Assembly (NCBI GenBank): GCA_002340305.1
Contig: DDLU01000213.1
Location: 1-6,502, forward strand
Direction: 5' to 3'
From: Desulfovibrio sp. UBA2564
GTDB taxonomy: Bacteria; Desulfobacterota; Desulfovibrionia; Desulfovibrionales; Desulfovibrionaceae
DNA: 6,502 bases
The position numbers and the translations under genes are program-made. Shown here one piece after another: positions 1 through 5,353 of the stretch. Under the pieces are notes generated by a model. It was not told the DNA's origin, did no database searches, and saw only the letters and a program-made list of their open reading frames with translations. The number at the start of each line of letters is the position of its first letter. Within the stretch, counting starts at the first letter, position 1.

Positions 1-1544
1 CTATACCCGGCGGCTCCGTATGCTTCGGCAAGTTTAACGAAGTCCGGCTGGGCATCCATGCAGGTTTCACAATAGTTGCGATCGTAAAAAAGCTCCTGCC
101 ACTGGCGGACCATTCCGAGATAGCCGTTATTTAAAATAACAATTTTTACGGGAAGGTTGTTACAGACGGCAGTCATCATTTCCTGAATATTCATCTGGAT
201 GGAACCGTCTCCGGCAATATTCACAACAAGTTTGTCGGGGAAAGCCATCTGGGCACCCAGAGCTGCGGGAAGTCCGAAGCCCATGGTCCCGAGACCGCCA
301 GATGAAAGGAATGATTTGGAGCGTTTAAATTTGTAGAACTGGGCAGCCCACATCTGGTTCTGGCCCACTTCGGTGGCGACAATGGCATCCCCATTACTGA
401 TTTCGTAGACTTTTTCCACGACACGCTGGGGTTTAATATACTCAGTCTCGCTCTTTTTATAGCGAAGGGGGTGGGTTTCGGCCCACTCCTGAACCTGCCT
501 GACCCATACGGCATGGGCTAATTCCCAGTCCACGGTATCAAGCCTCGGTTCCATTTCACTCTTTAATGCGGACAATGCGCTTTTACAGTCAGAGACCAGC
601 GGCACGTGTACGGCTACGTTCTTCTGAATTGAGGTGGGGTCAATATCGATGTGAACAAGAGTGGCTTTAGGGGCAAATGTGCTGACCTTACCGGTCACAC
701 GGTCATCGAACCTCGCCCCGATTGCCAGGACGAGGTCCGCGTTATTTATTGCCATGTTTGCGGCGTAGGTGCCATGCATTCCCAGCATTCCCAACCAAAG
801 GGGATCGTTTCCGGGAAAGGCGCCCAGCCCCATAAGAGTAGCTGTCACCGGAATGTCAAGGCTCTTGGCGAGCCATGTCAATTCATCCTCAGCTCCAGAG
901 CTGATAACCCCTCCGCCTGCATAAATCAAGGGCCTTTCAGCACCTTCAATCAATTTAGCGACTTTTTTAATCTGACGCGCATGCGGCTTCAGATTGGGGT
1001 TGTAGCTCCGCAGAGACACATCTTCAGGCCATTGGAACTCGAATTTCTGCTGCATAATGTCCTTGGGCAGGTCAACCAGAACCGGGCCGGGACGGCCGGT
1101 ACGGGCCAGATAAAAAGCTTGCCGGACCATATAGGCAAGGTCTTTGATGTCCTTAACCAAGTAATTATGCTTTGTGCAGGGTCGGGTGATTCCTACGATA
1201 TCCACCTCCTGAAACGCATCGTTTCCGATCAGCGGTGTGGGAACCTGTCCGGTGAAAATTACCACCGGAATTGAATCCATGTATGCCGTTGCTATGCCGG
1301 TAACAGTGTTGGTCGCTCCGGGACCTGATGTCACGAGGCAGACTCCTACATCGCCGGTGGCGCGTGCATAGCCGTCCGCAGCATGGATAGCACCCTGTTC
1401 GTGCCTTACAAGTATGTGCTTAAACGGATAATTGGGTAATTCGTCGTATATGTCGATTACTGCCCCTCCGGGGAATCCGAATACGACATCCACACCCTCC
1501 TTTTTCAGACATTCAAGAAATATCTGAGCTCCGGTGAGCTCCAT
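1..1544 (-). CDS. ilvB: Acetolactate synthase large subunit (AHAS), C-terminus cut off by the window edge
   Basis: This enzyme condenses two pyruvates to 2-acetolactate, or pyruvate with 2-ketobutyrate, using thiamine diphosphate, Mg and FAD; it is the first common step of valine, leucine and isoleucine synthesis in the cytoplasm. 514 codons are visible, and the family is usually 550-590 residues, so about 50 C-terminal residues lie outside. The N-terminal domain carries the catalytic glutamate E49 in RHEQGA. A central FAD-binding domain (about 190-325) contains GARFDDRVTGK. The C-terminal domain has the ThDP motif, starting at G445-D446-G447-S448 and ending at N472-N473. Residues matching plant herbicide-site positions are of the ordinary sensitive type (A28, P102, A110, W482). 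The ATG has GGGAGGG six to seven bases upstream, directly abutting the TAA of the preceding gene, so the two are probably translationally coupled. The small subunit ilvN would be expected just beyond the left edge, but this is not visible. Confidence 0.97.
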   Translation of the reverse strand, partial: MELTGAQIFLECLKKEGVDVVFGFPGGAVIDIYDELPNYPFKHILVRHEQGAIHAADGYARATGDVGVCLVTSGPGATNTVTGIATAYMDSIPVVIFTGQVPTPLIGNDAFQEVDIVGITRPCTKHNYLVKDIKDLAYMVRQAFYLARTGRPGPVLVDLPKDIMQQKFEFQWPEDVSLRSYNPNLKPHARQIKKVAKLIEGAERPLIYAGGGVISSGAEDELTWLAKSLDIPVTATLMGLGAFPGNDPLWLGMLGMHGTYAANMAINNADLVLAIGARFDDRVTGKVSTFAPKATLVHIDIDPTSIQKNVAVHVPLVSDCKSALSALKSEMEPRLDTVDWELAHAVWVRQVQEWAETHPLRYKKSETEYIKPQRVVEKVYEISNGDAIVATEVGQNQMWAAQFYKFKRSKSFLSSGGLGTMGFGLPAALGAQMAFPDKLVVNIAGDGSIQMNIQEMMTAVCNNLPVKIVILNNGYLGMVRQWQELFYDRNYCETCMDAQPDFVKLAEAYGAAGY

Positions 1545-1556
1545 GGCTACCCTCCC

Positions 1557-1775
1557 TTATTTATGCTTGTCGAGCAAAGCTTGCAGCTTTGTCTTTCCAG
1601 CGAGTTTTTTCTTTTTGAGTTCTTTAACTTCCTGAGTTTCGGTTTCGCTCAGATAGTTTTTAGCTTCCATTTTATCGATGAGTTTCTTGTATTCATTGTG
1701 CTGATTCCATAGAGCGTTAATTTCACTGTCCTGGCCCACTAGCTGCTCGATGATTTCAATCTCTCTCTGTTCCAT
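1557..1775 (-). CDS. DUF465 / YdcH-like small coiled-coil protein
   Basis: A 72-residue, highly charged, almost entirely helical protein. It matches the DUF465 (YdcH) pattern: an N-terminal helix, then INALWNQHNEYKKLIDKME, a short linker, and a second lysine-rich helix with the LKKKKL pattern typical of the family. The role of this family is not established; the proteins are probably small antiparallel helical hairpins. The frame stays open upstream to about 1835, but the start at 1775 is chosen because AAGGAG sits six bases before that ATG and because the extra 20 residues do not resemble the family. It lies 29 nt after yggU and 12 nt before ilvB, and its stop codon touches the ilvB ribosome-binding site. 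Confidence 0.8.
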   Translation of the reverse strand: MEQREIEIIEQLVGQDSEINALWNQHNEYKKLIDKMEAKNYLSETETQEVKELKKKKLAGKTKLQALLDKHK

Positions 1776-1804
1776 TTGAAACTCCTTTTGCAATGGTTTG
1801 CAAC

Positions 1805-2125
1805 TCAGGCGCCGGCAGGGGTTATCCCTTCCCAACGCGGTTCAACATCGGACTCCACCAGTAAAACCTTTTTACGGTTGGAATGTCCTGATGCAATGGA
1901 AATGTTTCGCTTTTTGAGACCCAGACGGGTCGCGACAAATGCGGCAAGAGCCTTGTTGGCTTTGTTATCAACAGCAGGCGCGTTTATGCGCACACGCACG
2001 CTATCCTGATACTCCCCGGTAACACCCTCCTTTTTGGCACCGGGCTGCACCCATACTGAGACCCTCCACGAACATTGTCCGCAGGGTCTGATATAAGAGG
2101 GGAGATCAGCTGTAACTTCGCTCAC
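1805..2125 (-). CDS. yggU: YggU family protein (DUF167 / UPF0235)
   Basis: A 106-residue protein with the DUF167 layout: a beta strand VSVWVQPGAKKEGVTG (about residues 22-37), then VRVRINAPAVDNKANKAL (about 43-60) containing the family's APAxDxKAN core, then a helix and the basic strand SGHSNRKKVLLVE. The molecular function of the family is not known. In E. coli the gene sits beside yggT. The start is GTG; no internal methionine exists and the GTG overlaps the TGA of divIVA by four bases (GTGA), a classic translational-coupling junction. AGAAGG lies a few bases upstream inside divIVA. The first 20 residues contain two cysteines (C15, C18) in a CGQC arrangement, which is not part of the core family as I know it. 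Confidence 0.88.
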   Translation of the reverse strand: MSEVTADLPSYIRPCGQCSWRVSVWVQPGAKKEGVTGEYQDSVRVRINAPAVDNKANKALAAFVATRLGLKKRNISIASGHSNRKKVLLVESDVEPRWEGITPAGA

Positions 2126-2625
2126 TTGGCCTTCTTGAAGAATTTAAGTTTGGATTCGATGGCTTCGACTTTCTCAACTTCGGGATCACCTATCTCCAAA
2201 GTCTTGAGATGAGATTCGAGGAGTGCTTTCAGCTCAACCTCAAAACGGGTTCTCTGTCGTTTCAACTCATTGATGTCCTCGTGGATCTGAGCAAGCCTGT
2301 TGTGTGCCTGCTGCAAAATCACCTCCGCCCTTGAATGGGCTTCGTTGATGATAACCTCGGCCTCTTTCCTTGCGGTAGCCTTAAGGTCATCCACCATCTT
2401 CTGGGTGGTCATCAAAGTATCGCGCAGTGTTTCTTCACGCTGGCGAAATTCAGTGATTGTGCTCTCCCGGCGGGAAACCATTTTCTGGAGTTGCTTCTTT
2501 TCATCAGCAGTGGCACCCAGAACTTCCGCAAGCTCGGCCATCAACTGGTCTACTTCACTCTTGGAATACCCGAACAGGGATTTTGAGAACTTTTTATTTA
2601 GTAAGTCTATTTTTGAAAGACTCAT
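2122..2625 (-). CDS. divIVA: DivIVA family coiled-coil protein
   Basis: A 167-residue cytoplasmic scaffold protein. The N-terminal domain (residues 1-35) aligns without gaps to Bacillus subtilis DivIVA: M-x-L-x-x-x-D-x-x-N10-K11-x-F13-x-K15-S16-x-x-G19-Y20, then SEVD. Residues about 40-150 form a long coiled coil with the usual pattern TLxxTQKMVDDLK, then KEAEVIINEAHSRAEVIL. Family members bind negatively curved membrane at poles or septa and recruit partners; the partner here is unknown. The start at 2625 is preferred over an in-frame ATG at 2640 because GGAGGT lies four bases upstream and because the resulting N-terminus matches the family exactly. It follows yggT by 15 nt and overlaps yggU by 4 nt. 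One oddity is that the membrane-inserting F17-R18 tip of the Bacillus protein reads L17-F18 here. Confidence 0.92.
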   Translation of the reverse strand: MSLSKIDLLNKKFSKSLFGYSKSEVDQLMAELAEVLGATADEKKQLQKMVSRRESTITEFRQREETLRDTLMTTQKMVDDLKATARKEAEVIINEAHSRAEVILQQAHNRLAQIHEDINELKRQRTRFEVELKALLESHLKTLEIGDPEVEKVEAIESKLKFFKKAK

Positions 2626-2629
2626 GCCC

Positions 2630-2635
2630 ACCTCC
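2630..2635 (-). promoter_or_regulatory. Ribosome-binding site deciding the divIVA start
   Basis: GGAGGT on the minus strand, four bases before the ATG at 2625. It lies within the 15-nt gap after the yggT stop. The competing in-frame ATG at 2640 lies upstream of this site and would be read from inside the last codons of yggT. Confidence 0.75.
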
Positions 2636-2640
2636 GGCAT

Positions 2641-2931
2641 CTACATACCATAAGCGAGTCTGGTGAGGTTGCCCACCAGAGCAATATCGAGCATCTGGAT
2701 AGCCAGAAGCACAACAATGGGGGAAAGATCAAACCCACCAATATTTACACACGGAAGGTACTGTCTGACCTTGCGGAAGACAGGCTCCGTAACATTACGC
2801 AAAAAACTGACAATGGGATTATAGGGATCAGGATTGACCCAAGTAATCAGGGCGGAAATAATAACCACCCACATGTAGAGATTAAGAACAAGCGAAAGGA
2901 CCTTCGCCACGGCAAGAATCACGTAATCCAT
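2641..2931 (-). CDS. yggT: YggT / YlmG family membrane protein
   Basis: A 96-residue inner-membrane protein with two hydrophobic segments, at about residues 4-30 and 68-92. Between them is the family signature ISALITWVNPDPYNPIV, followed by VTEPVFRKVRQYLP. This is the single-unit form, about 90 residues, as in Gram-positive bacteria and cyanobacteria (YlmG); the E. coli YggT is a tandem duplication of about twice the length. The family is linked to division and envelope organisation and to osmotic stress, but no biochemical activity is settled. The ATG has AGGAG eight bases upstream. It appears to be the first gene of the yggT-divIVA-yggU-DUF465-ilvB operon, since a 206-nt non-coding gap precedes it. 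Confidence 0.92.
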   Translation of the reverse strand: MDYVILAVAKVLSLVLNLYMWVVIISALITWVNPDPYNPIVSFLRNVTEPVFRKVRQYLPCVNIGGFDLSPIVVLLAIQMLDIALVGNLTRLAYGM

Positions 2932-3137
2932 TTAACATACTCCTAACGGGCTGGATCAGAAACGGTTGCTTCCGATCTTGACTATAAATTGGCACAGCAG
3001 GATTCAAGAATCAACTGTTTTTCCTAATTTATCTCAATTCTATTAAACACAAAACCAAAGGGGCACAAAGAAACGCAGAAGAAACAAGGCCAGCCACGCC
3101 CCACTCCCCCTTTCATACTGATTTAAATAAACTTTTG
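2932..3137. other. Intergenic region upstream of yggT with a 10-bp periodic A-rich segment
   Basis: A 206-nt non-coding gap between the HAD gene and yggT, both on the minus strand. No convincing terminator hairpin follows the HAD gene. Positions 3045-3092 on the plus strand have no T at all and show CAAAG-like units at 3056, 3066, 3076 and about 3085, i.e. a 10-bp step. A GC-rich stretch follows (3088-3112). The promoter for the downstream operon most likely lies between 2975 and 3040. Confidence 0.5.
2981..3007 (-). promoter_or_regulatory. Weak candidate sigma70 promoter for the yggT operon
   Basis: On the minus strand TTGAAT (3002-3007) is followed after 15 nt by TATAGT (2981-2986). A neighbouring TTGATT partly competes as a -35. 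The spacer is short and the matches are partial, so this is only the best-looking candidate in the gap upstream of yggT. The resulting leader would be about 45 nt. Confidence 0.3.
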
Positions 3138-3833
3138 CTAATCGCAACCACAAGCAGACCAGACATCATTACGGGCCTTTTCCAGTAGATTGCAAAGCGT
3201 CCAATAACTATCTACATGCAAACGGGCATTAAGAAGAGGACTACGGTAAGCCCAGAACTCTACTCCTGCACGTTCAGCGCAGCTCTCATCAACCCATGTA
3301 TCGCCAATGTAAACAACTTCATCAGGCTTCATTTTCCACTTGGCCAAAATATAGTGGACACCTTCGGGATGCGGCTTGGTGTTAGGCAATGTGGTTGAAG
3401 TAACCATCGGAGAGAAAAAACTTTCAATATCAAACTTCTGCAGAATCATGGGCAAGGTATCTGTGCGGTTGGTATTGATGCCCATACTAATGTTATGGGT
3501 TCTCAGCCATTCAAGTAAGCGGGTAAGCCCCTCCTCAACTTGGATATAATTAATACCTTCTTTAAGTGAGGGATCGGAGCAAAACTCAAACGCCTGCTCA
3601 TGAAGCTCTTCGGGAAGGATATGTTTTAATGATTCCGCATGGGTGTGGGCGTGAACGAATTTCTCTTCATCTGCGGTCATGAGTTCAAGTTCAAATTTTT
3701 CCTTGAACTTGTTGTAATACCATTTATTTGATTCAAATGAATTGATCAAGACCCCATCACAATCGAAAATTACACCCTTGATTTCTTTAACCACCGAAGC
3801 GGGCGTTACAGGGCTGATATGTATAGATTCCAT
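3138..3833 (-). CDS. HAD-superfamily hydrolase, phosphoglycolate-phosphatase-like (subfamily I)
   Basis: A 231-residue predicted cytoplasmic Mg-dependent phosphatase. All four HAD motifs are visible. Motif I is FDCDGVLINS, with nucleophile D24 and acid/base D26. Motif II is GINTNR with T121. Motif III is K153 in LPNTKPHP. Motif IV is GDTWVDE with D178 and D182. Residues about 33-100 form a helical cap of the C1 type. The substrate cannot be read from the sequence; Gph-like enzymes act on phosphoglycolate or other small sugar phosphates. About 18 residues precede the first core strand, slightly more than usual, and the C-terminus ends in an unusual SACGCD. AGGGAG lies eight bases before the ATG and overlaps the TAG of the upstream gene, 12 nt away, suggesting coupled translation. 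Confidence 0.88.
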   Translation of the reverse strand: MESIHISPVTPASVVKEIKGVIFDCDGVLINSFESNKWYYNKFKEKFELELMTADEEKFVHAHTHAESLKHILPEELHEQAFEFCSDPSLKEGINYIQVEEGLTRLLEWLRTHNISMGINTNRTDTLPMILQKFDIESFFSPMVTSTTLPNTKPHPEGVHYILAKWKMKPDEVVYIGDTWVDESCAERAGVEFWAYRSPLLNARLHVDSYWTLCNLLEKARNDVWSACGCD

Positions 3834-3845
3834 TCAGGATTCTCC

Positions 3846-4643
3846 CTAATTTTCTTCCGACATATTCAGGACTACGGTCAGTTCCCGGTCAAGCCAAATC
3901 CTGTCTTCGGGCAGTCCGGAAAGGTCCAGCAGCTTCCATGCCTTTTCACGGAGAACCAAAGCCTCTTCTGCCAGCAGCCCTTCTTTTTCATAAAATTCTA
4001 TATCACGATCACGCCAAAGAGATACAGCATCAACATCTGAAGTAACCAGAACGCTGTTGTCAGGCAGGAGAAGCGCAAACCCTTCAAGCACCTTCTGCCA
4101 AGGCAGTTGTATATCACCACCGCCGATACCGGGCAGATTAGCCATCAGACCACCGAGAGCCATGGCCTTGCGCTCATCTTCGTCTTCCACATCAAGACCG
4201 AGACTTTCGCCGAACCCGGCCCATTTATCAGTCAAATTCTGTTCCAGAGAACCAAGCTCAAGATGCTTTTCCTCATAAGCATAACAAAGGGCCAGCACAA
4301 CCTGATTCTGGATGCGTGCTTCTTCGTCGCTTTTATCTTCTGCTTCAGGGGAAATACGGGCTGCAAGCTCGGTATGGATTGCGGAAGTACGCTCACCGAA
4401 CTGGTCTTTATCATTGGACTGCGGATTAACGATGAACTTGAACATGTCACCAAGACTTTCACCGTAGCTGATGAAATCATCAACCATGCGTTTGCAAACC
4501 TGAGGTTCCACAGGAAGATTTTCCGGGCGGAAAACGGAAATTTCATCGGCATCCTTGCGATCAATGCCCGGATCAAAGATTAGTGCACCTTCGACTTTTT
4601 TTTCAACAAGTTCCTCATGCAGTTGCGGAAAATATATCAACAC
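3846..4643 (-). CDS. Acidic hypothetical protein, 265 residues
   Basis: I do not recognise this family. The protein is soluble and strongly acidic in its middle, with no signal peptide, membrane segment, or evident nucleotide-binding or metal-binding motif. Visible landmarks counted from the GTG start include LIYFPQLHEELVEKKVEGAL near the N-terminus, a helical acidic region with EDKSDEEARIQNQ, and a Gly-rich turn NLPGIGGGDIQLPW around residue 170. Near the C-terminus is SVLVTSDVDAVSLWRDRDIEFYEKEGL. It may be a lineage-restricted protein of sulfate reducers. The start is GTG at 4643 with AAGGGAG six bases upstream; the frame is open for 30 more codons to an ATG at 4733, but that stretch runs through palindromes and is not protein-like. 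It sits 12 nt upstream of the HAD gene, so the two are probably made together. Confidence 0.8.
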   Translation of the reverse strand: MLIYFPQLHEELVEKKVEGALIFDPGIDRKDADEISVFRPENLPVEPQVCKRMVDDFISYGESLGDMFKFIVNPQSNDKDQFGERTSAIHTELAARISPEAEDKSDEEARIQNQVVLALCYAYEEKHLELGSLEQNLTDKWAGFGESLGLDVEDEDERKAMALGGLMANLPGIGGGDIQLPWQKVLEGFALLLPDNSVLVTSDVDAVSLWRDRDIEFYEKEGLLAEEALVLREKAWKLLDLSGLPEDRIWLDRELTVVLNMSEEN

Positions 4644-4649
4644 GACTCG

Positions 4650-4656
4650 CTCCCTT
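4650..4656 (-). promoter_or_regulatory. Ribosome-binding site deciding a GTG start
   Basis: AAGGGAG on the minus strand, six bases before the GTG at 4643. It is the reason for placing the start of the 265-residue protein here instead of at the in-frame ATG at 4733. A nested palindrome begins five bases upstream of it. Confidence 0.7.
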
Positions 4657-4660
4657 AATG

Positions 4661-4676
4661 ATGCGCTATGCGCATA
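4661..4676. repeat. Nested palindrome just upstream of the hypothetical gene's ribosome-binding site
   Basis: ATGCGC (4661-4666) and GCGCAT (4670-4675) are exact inverted arms around TAT. Overlapping them, TATGCGCATA (4667-4676) is a perfect 10-bp palindrome. The position directly before the Shine-Dalgarno could serve as an operator or as a small mRNA hairpin affecting initiation. No function is shown by the sequence. Confidence 0.5.
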
Positions 4677-4690
4677 GATAAAAAAATTTT

Positions 4691-4760
4691 GCCTCCAGCG
4701 GCTTACCCCTTTTAAAAAGGGTTTAAAAATCACGAACTTTTTTGATAAGGCTTCGCCGCC
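4691..4760. repeat. Candidate intergenic repeat element with internal hairpin
   Basis: A 70-nt unit bounded by GC-rich blocks GCCTCCAGCGGC (4691-4702) and GGCTTCGCCGCC (4749-4760). The centre is an 18-bp near-perfect palindrome at 4705-4722 (ACCCCTTTT then AAAAAGGGT, one mismatched pair), followed by an A/T-rich stretch. The layout (GCCTCC-GCGGC, then a pyrimidine/purine hairpin, then AATC-like sequence) reminds me of intergenic elements common in Desulfovibrio-type genomes. That comparison is from memory and only one copy is in the window. Confidence 0.4.
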
Positions 4761-4779
4761 ATTAATTTCAAATCGTCAG

Positions 4780-4791
4780 TTTATCGATAAA
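4780..4791. repeat. Perfect 12-bp palindrome after the cysteine-rich gene
   Basis: TTTATCGATAAA is its own reverse complement. It begins four bases past the stop of the cysteine-rich gene. It could be a protein-binding site or half of a weak terminator, but the stem is A/T-rich and no T-run follows immediately, so a terminator role is doubtful. Confidence 0.4.
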
Positions 4792-4795
4792 ATTT

Positions 4796-5164
4796 CTATT
4801 CCTTACGTGGTTTGAAGAGATTGCAGACTCCTTCGCACTCAGGCTGCTCAAAAAGACACACTTCTTTATACAGCGCAGTACAGAAGGCTTCCCCTTCTTC
4901 CACGCCCGCAACCATCTTGCGACACACTACATTGGATTTCAAGTATTCTTCGATTCTTTGTTCCCAAAGATCGCGAAAAGCCTGCGCATCCAACTGAAAA
5001 TTATCAGCCTGCACCAAGAGTTTGTCATACTCCCCTTCCTGCTCTTTAAGCACCGGACAGCGCCAATCACGGTTATATCCGGGATTGAGCATCTCTTCAT
5101 AGAGACACCTTCCATTTTGGTAGAACCGACACATGCGGCCCGGCATTTTTGTTACCTTTGGCAA
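4796..5164 (-). CDS. Cysteine-rich hypothetical protein, 122 residues (8 Cys)
   Basis: A small soluble protein with eight cysteines at residues 12, 20, 36, 81, 95, 103, 110 and 114. They form an N-terminal cluster (CRFYQNGRC, then C after 15 residues) and a C-terminal cluster of five (spacings 13, 7, 6 and 3). A charged helical linker lies between them. The paired clusters suggest binding of zinc or an iron-sulfur cluster, but I do not recognise a named family. The C-x7-C start with aromatic residues loosely recalls CCCH zinc fingers, without the histidine. The start is ambiguous. TTG at 5164 has GGAGGA seven bases upstream and is used here; ATG at 5146 has the weaker AAAGG eight bases upstream and would give 116 residues with all cysteines kept. 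It is divergent from tatA. Confidence 0.75.
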   Translation of the reverse strand: MPKVTKMPGRMCRFYQNGRCLYEEMLNPGYNRDWRCPVLKEQEGEYDKLLVQADNFQLDAQAFRDLWEQRIEEYLKSNVVCRKMVAGVEEGEAFCTALYKEVCLFEQPECEGVCNLFKPRKE

Positions 5165-5171
5165 AAGGGAA

Positions 5172-5177
5172 TCCTCC
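5172..5177 (-). promoter_or_regulatory. Strong ribosome-binding site favouring a TTG start
   Basis: GGAGGA on the minus strand, seven bases before TTG at 5164. Its strength and ideal spacing argue for the rare TTG start of the cysteine-rich protein, against the ATG 18 bases further in. Confidence 0.5.
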
Positions 5178-5300
5178 GGGAAGACACGGCCTGTGGCCTG
5201 AAAGTGTTAAGCATTTAAGGGATGAAGTATGTACGCATTGCCGCTTTGTAAAGATCAAAAGTATAAATTTTCCGTGTCGTTCCGAGATAAGAAGACATTC

Positions 5301-5329
5301 TTGACCAAAAAGCGAGGCGCGTGTAAAAG
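5301..5329 (+). promoter_or_regulatory. Sigma70-type promoter of tatA
   Basis: TTGACC (5301-5306, five of six consensus bases) is followed by an exact 17-nt spacer and TAAAAG (5324-5329, four of six). Transcription would begin near 5336, giving a leader of about 24 nt that carries the tatA ribosome-binding site. Confidence 0.6.
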
Positions 5330-5348
5330 TTCATTACCGTCTAGCATT

Positions 5349-5353
5349 GGAGG
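5349..5353 (+). promoter_or_regulatory. tatA ribosome-binding site
   Basis: GGAGG with a six-base spacer before the ATG at 5360, which fixes the start of this short gene. Confidence 0.8.

Noticed and set aside
1202..1209. Internal GGAGGTGG resembling a ribosome-binding site inside ilvB
   Set aside because: It encodes the conserved QEVD stretch of the enzyme and no start codon at suitable spacing opens a meaningful frame.
651..1274. Long plus-strand open frame of 207 codons
   Set aside because: It lies entirely antisense to ilvB, whose motifs are unmistakable; the product shows no family features and no good ribosome-binding site.
2300..2653. Several plus-strand open frames opposite divIVA
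   Set aside because: They are antisense to a well-supported coiled-coil gene and their low-complexity products mirror its codons.
4107..4583. Plus-strand frame of 158 codons and an alternative minus-strand frame (4232-4576) over the 265-residue gene
   Set aside because: Both overlap the same region; only the 3846-4643 frame has a good ribosome-binding site, a coupled downstream gene and balanced protein composition.
4644..4733. N-terminal extension of the acidic protein to an ATG at 4733
   Set aside because: The 30 extra codons run through palindromes and a likely repeat element, the ATG lacks a good ribosome-binding site, and GTG at 4643 has AAGGGAG at ideal spacing.
4743..4771. TTGAAA with a 17-nt spacer on the minus strand upstream of the acidic protein gene
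   Set aside because: The -35 match is fair but the -10 position reads TTATCA, a poor match, so no promoter is claimed.
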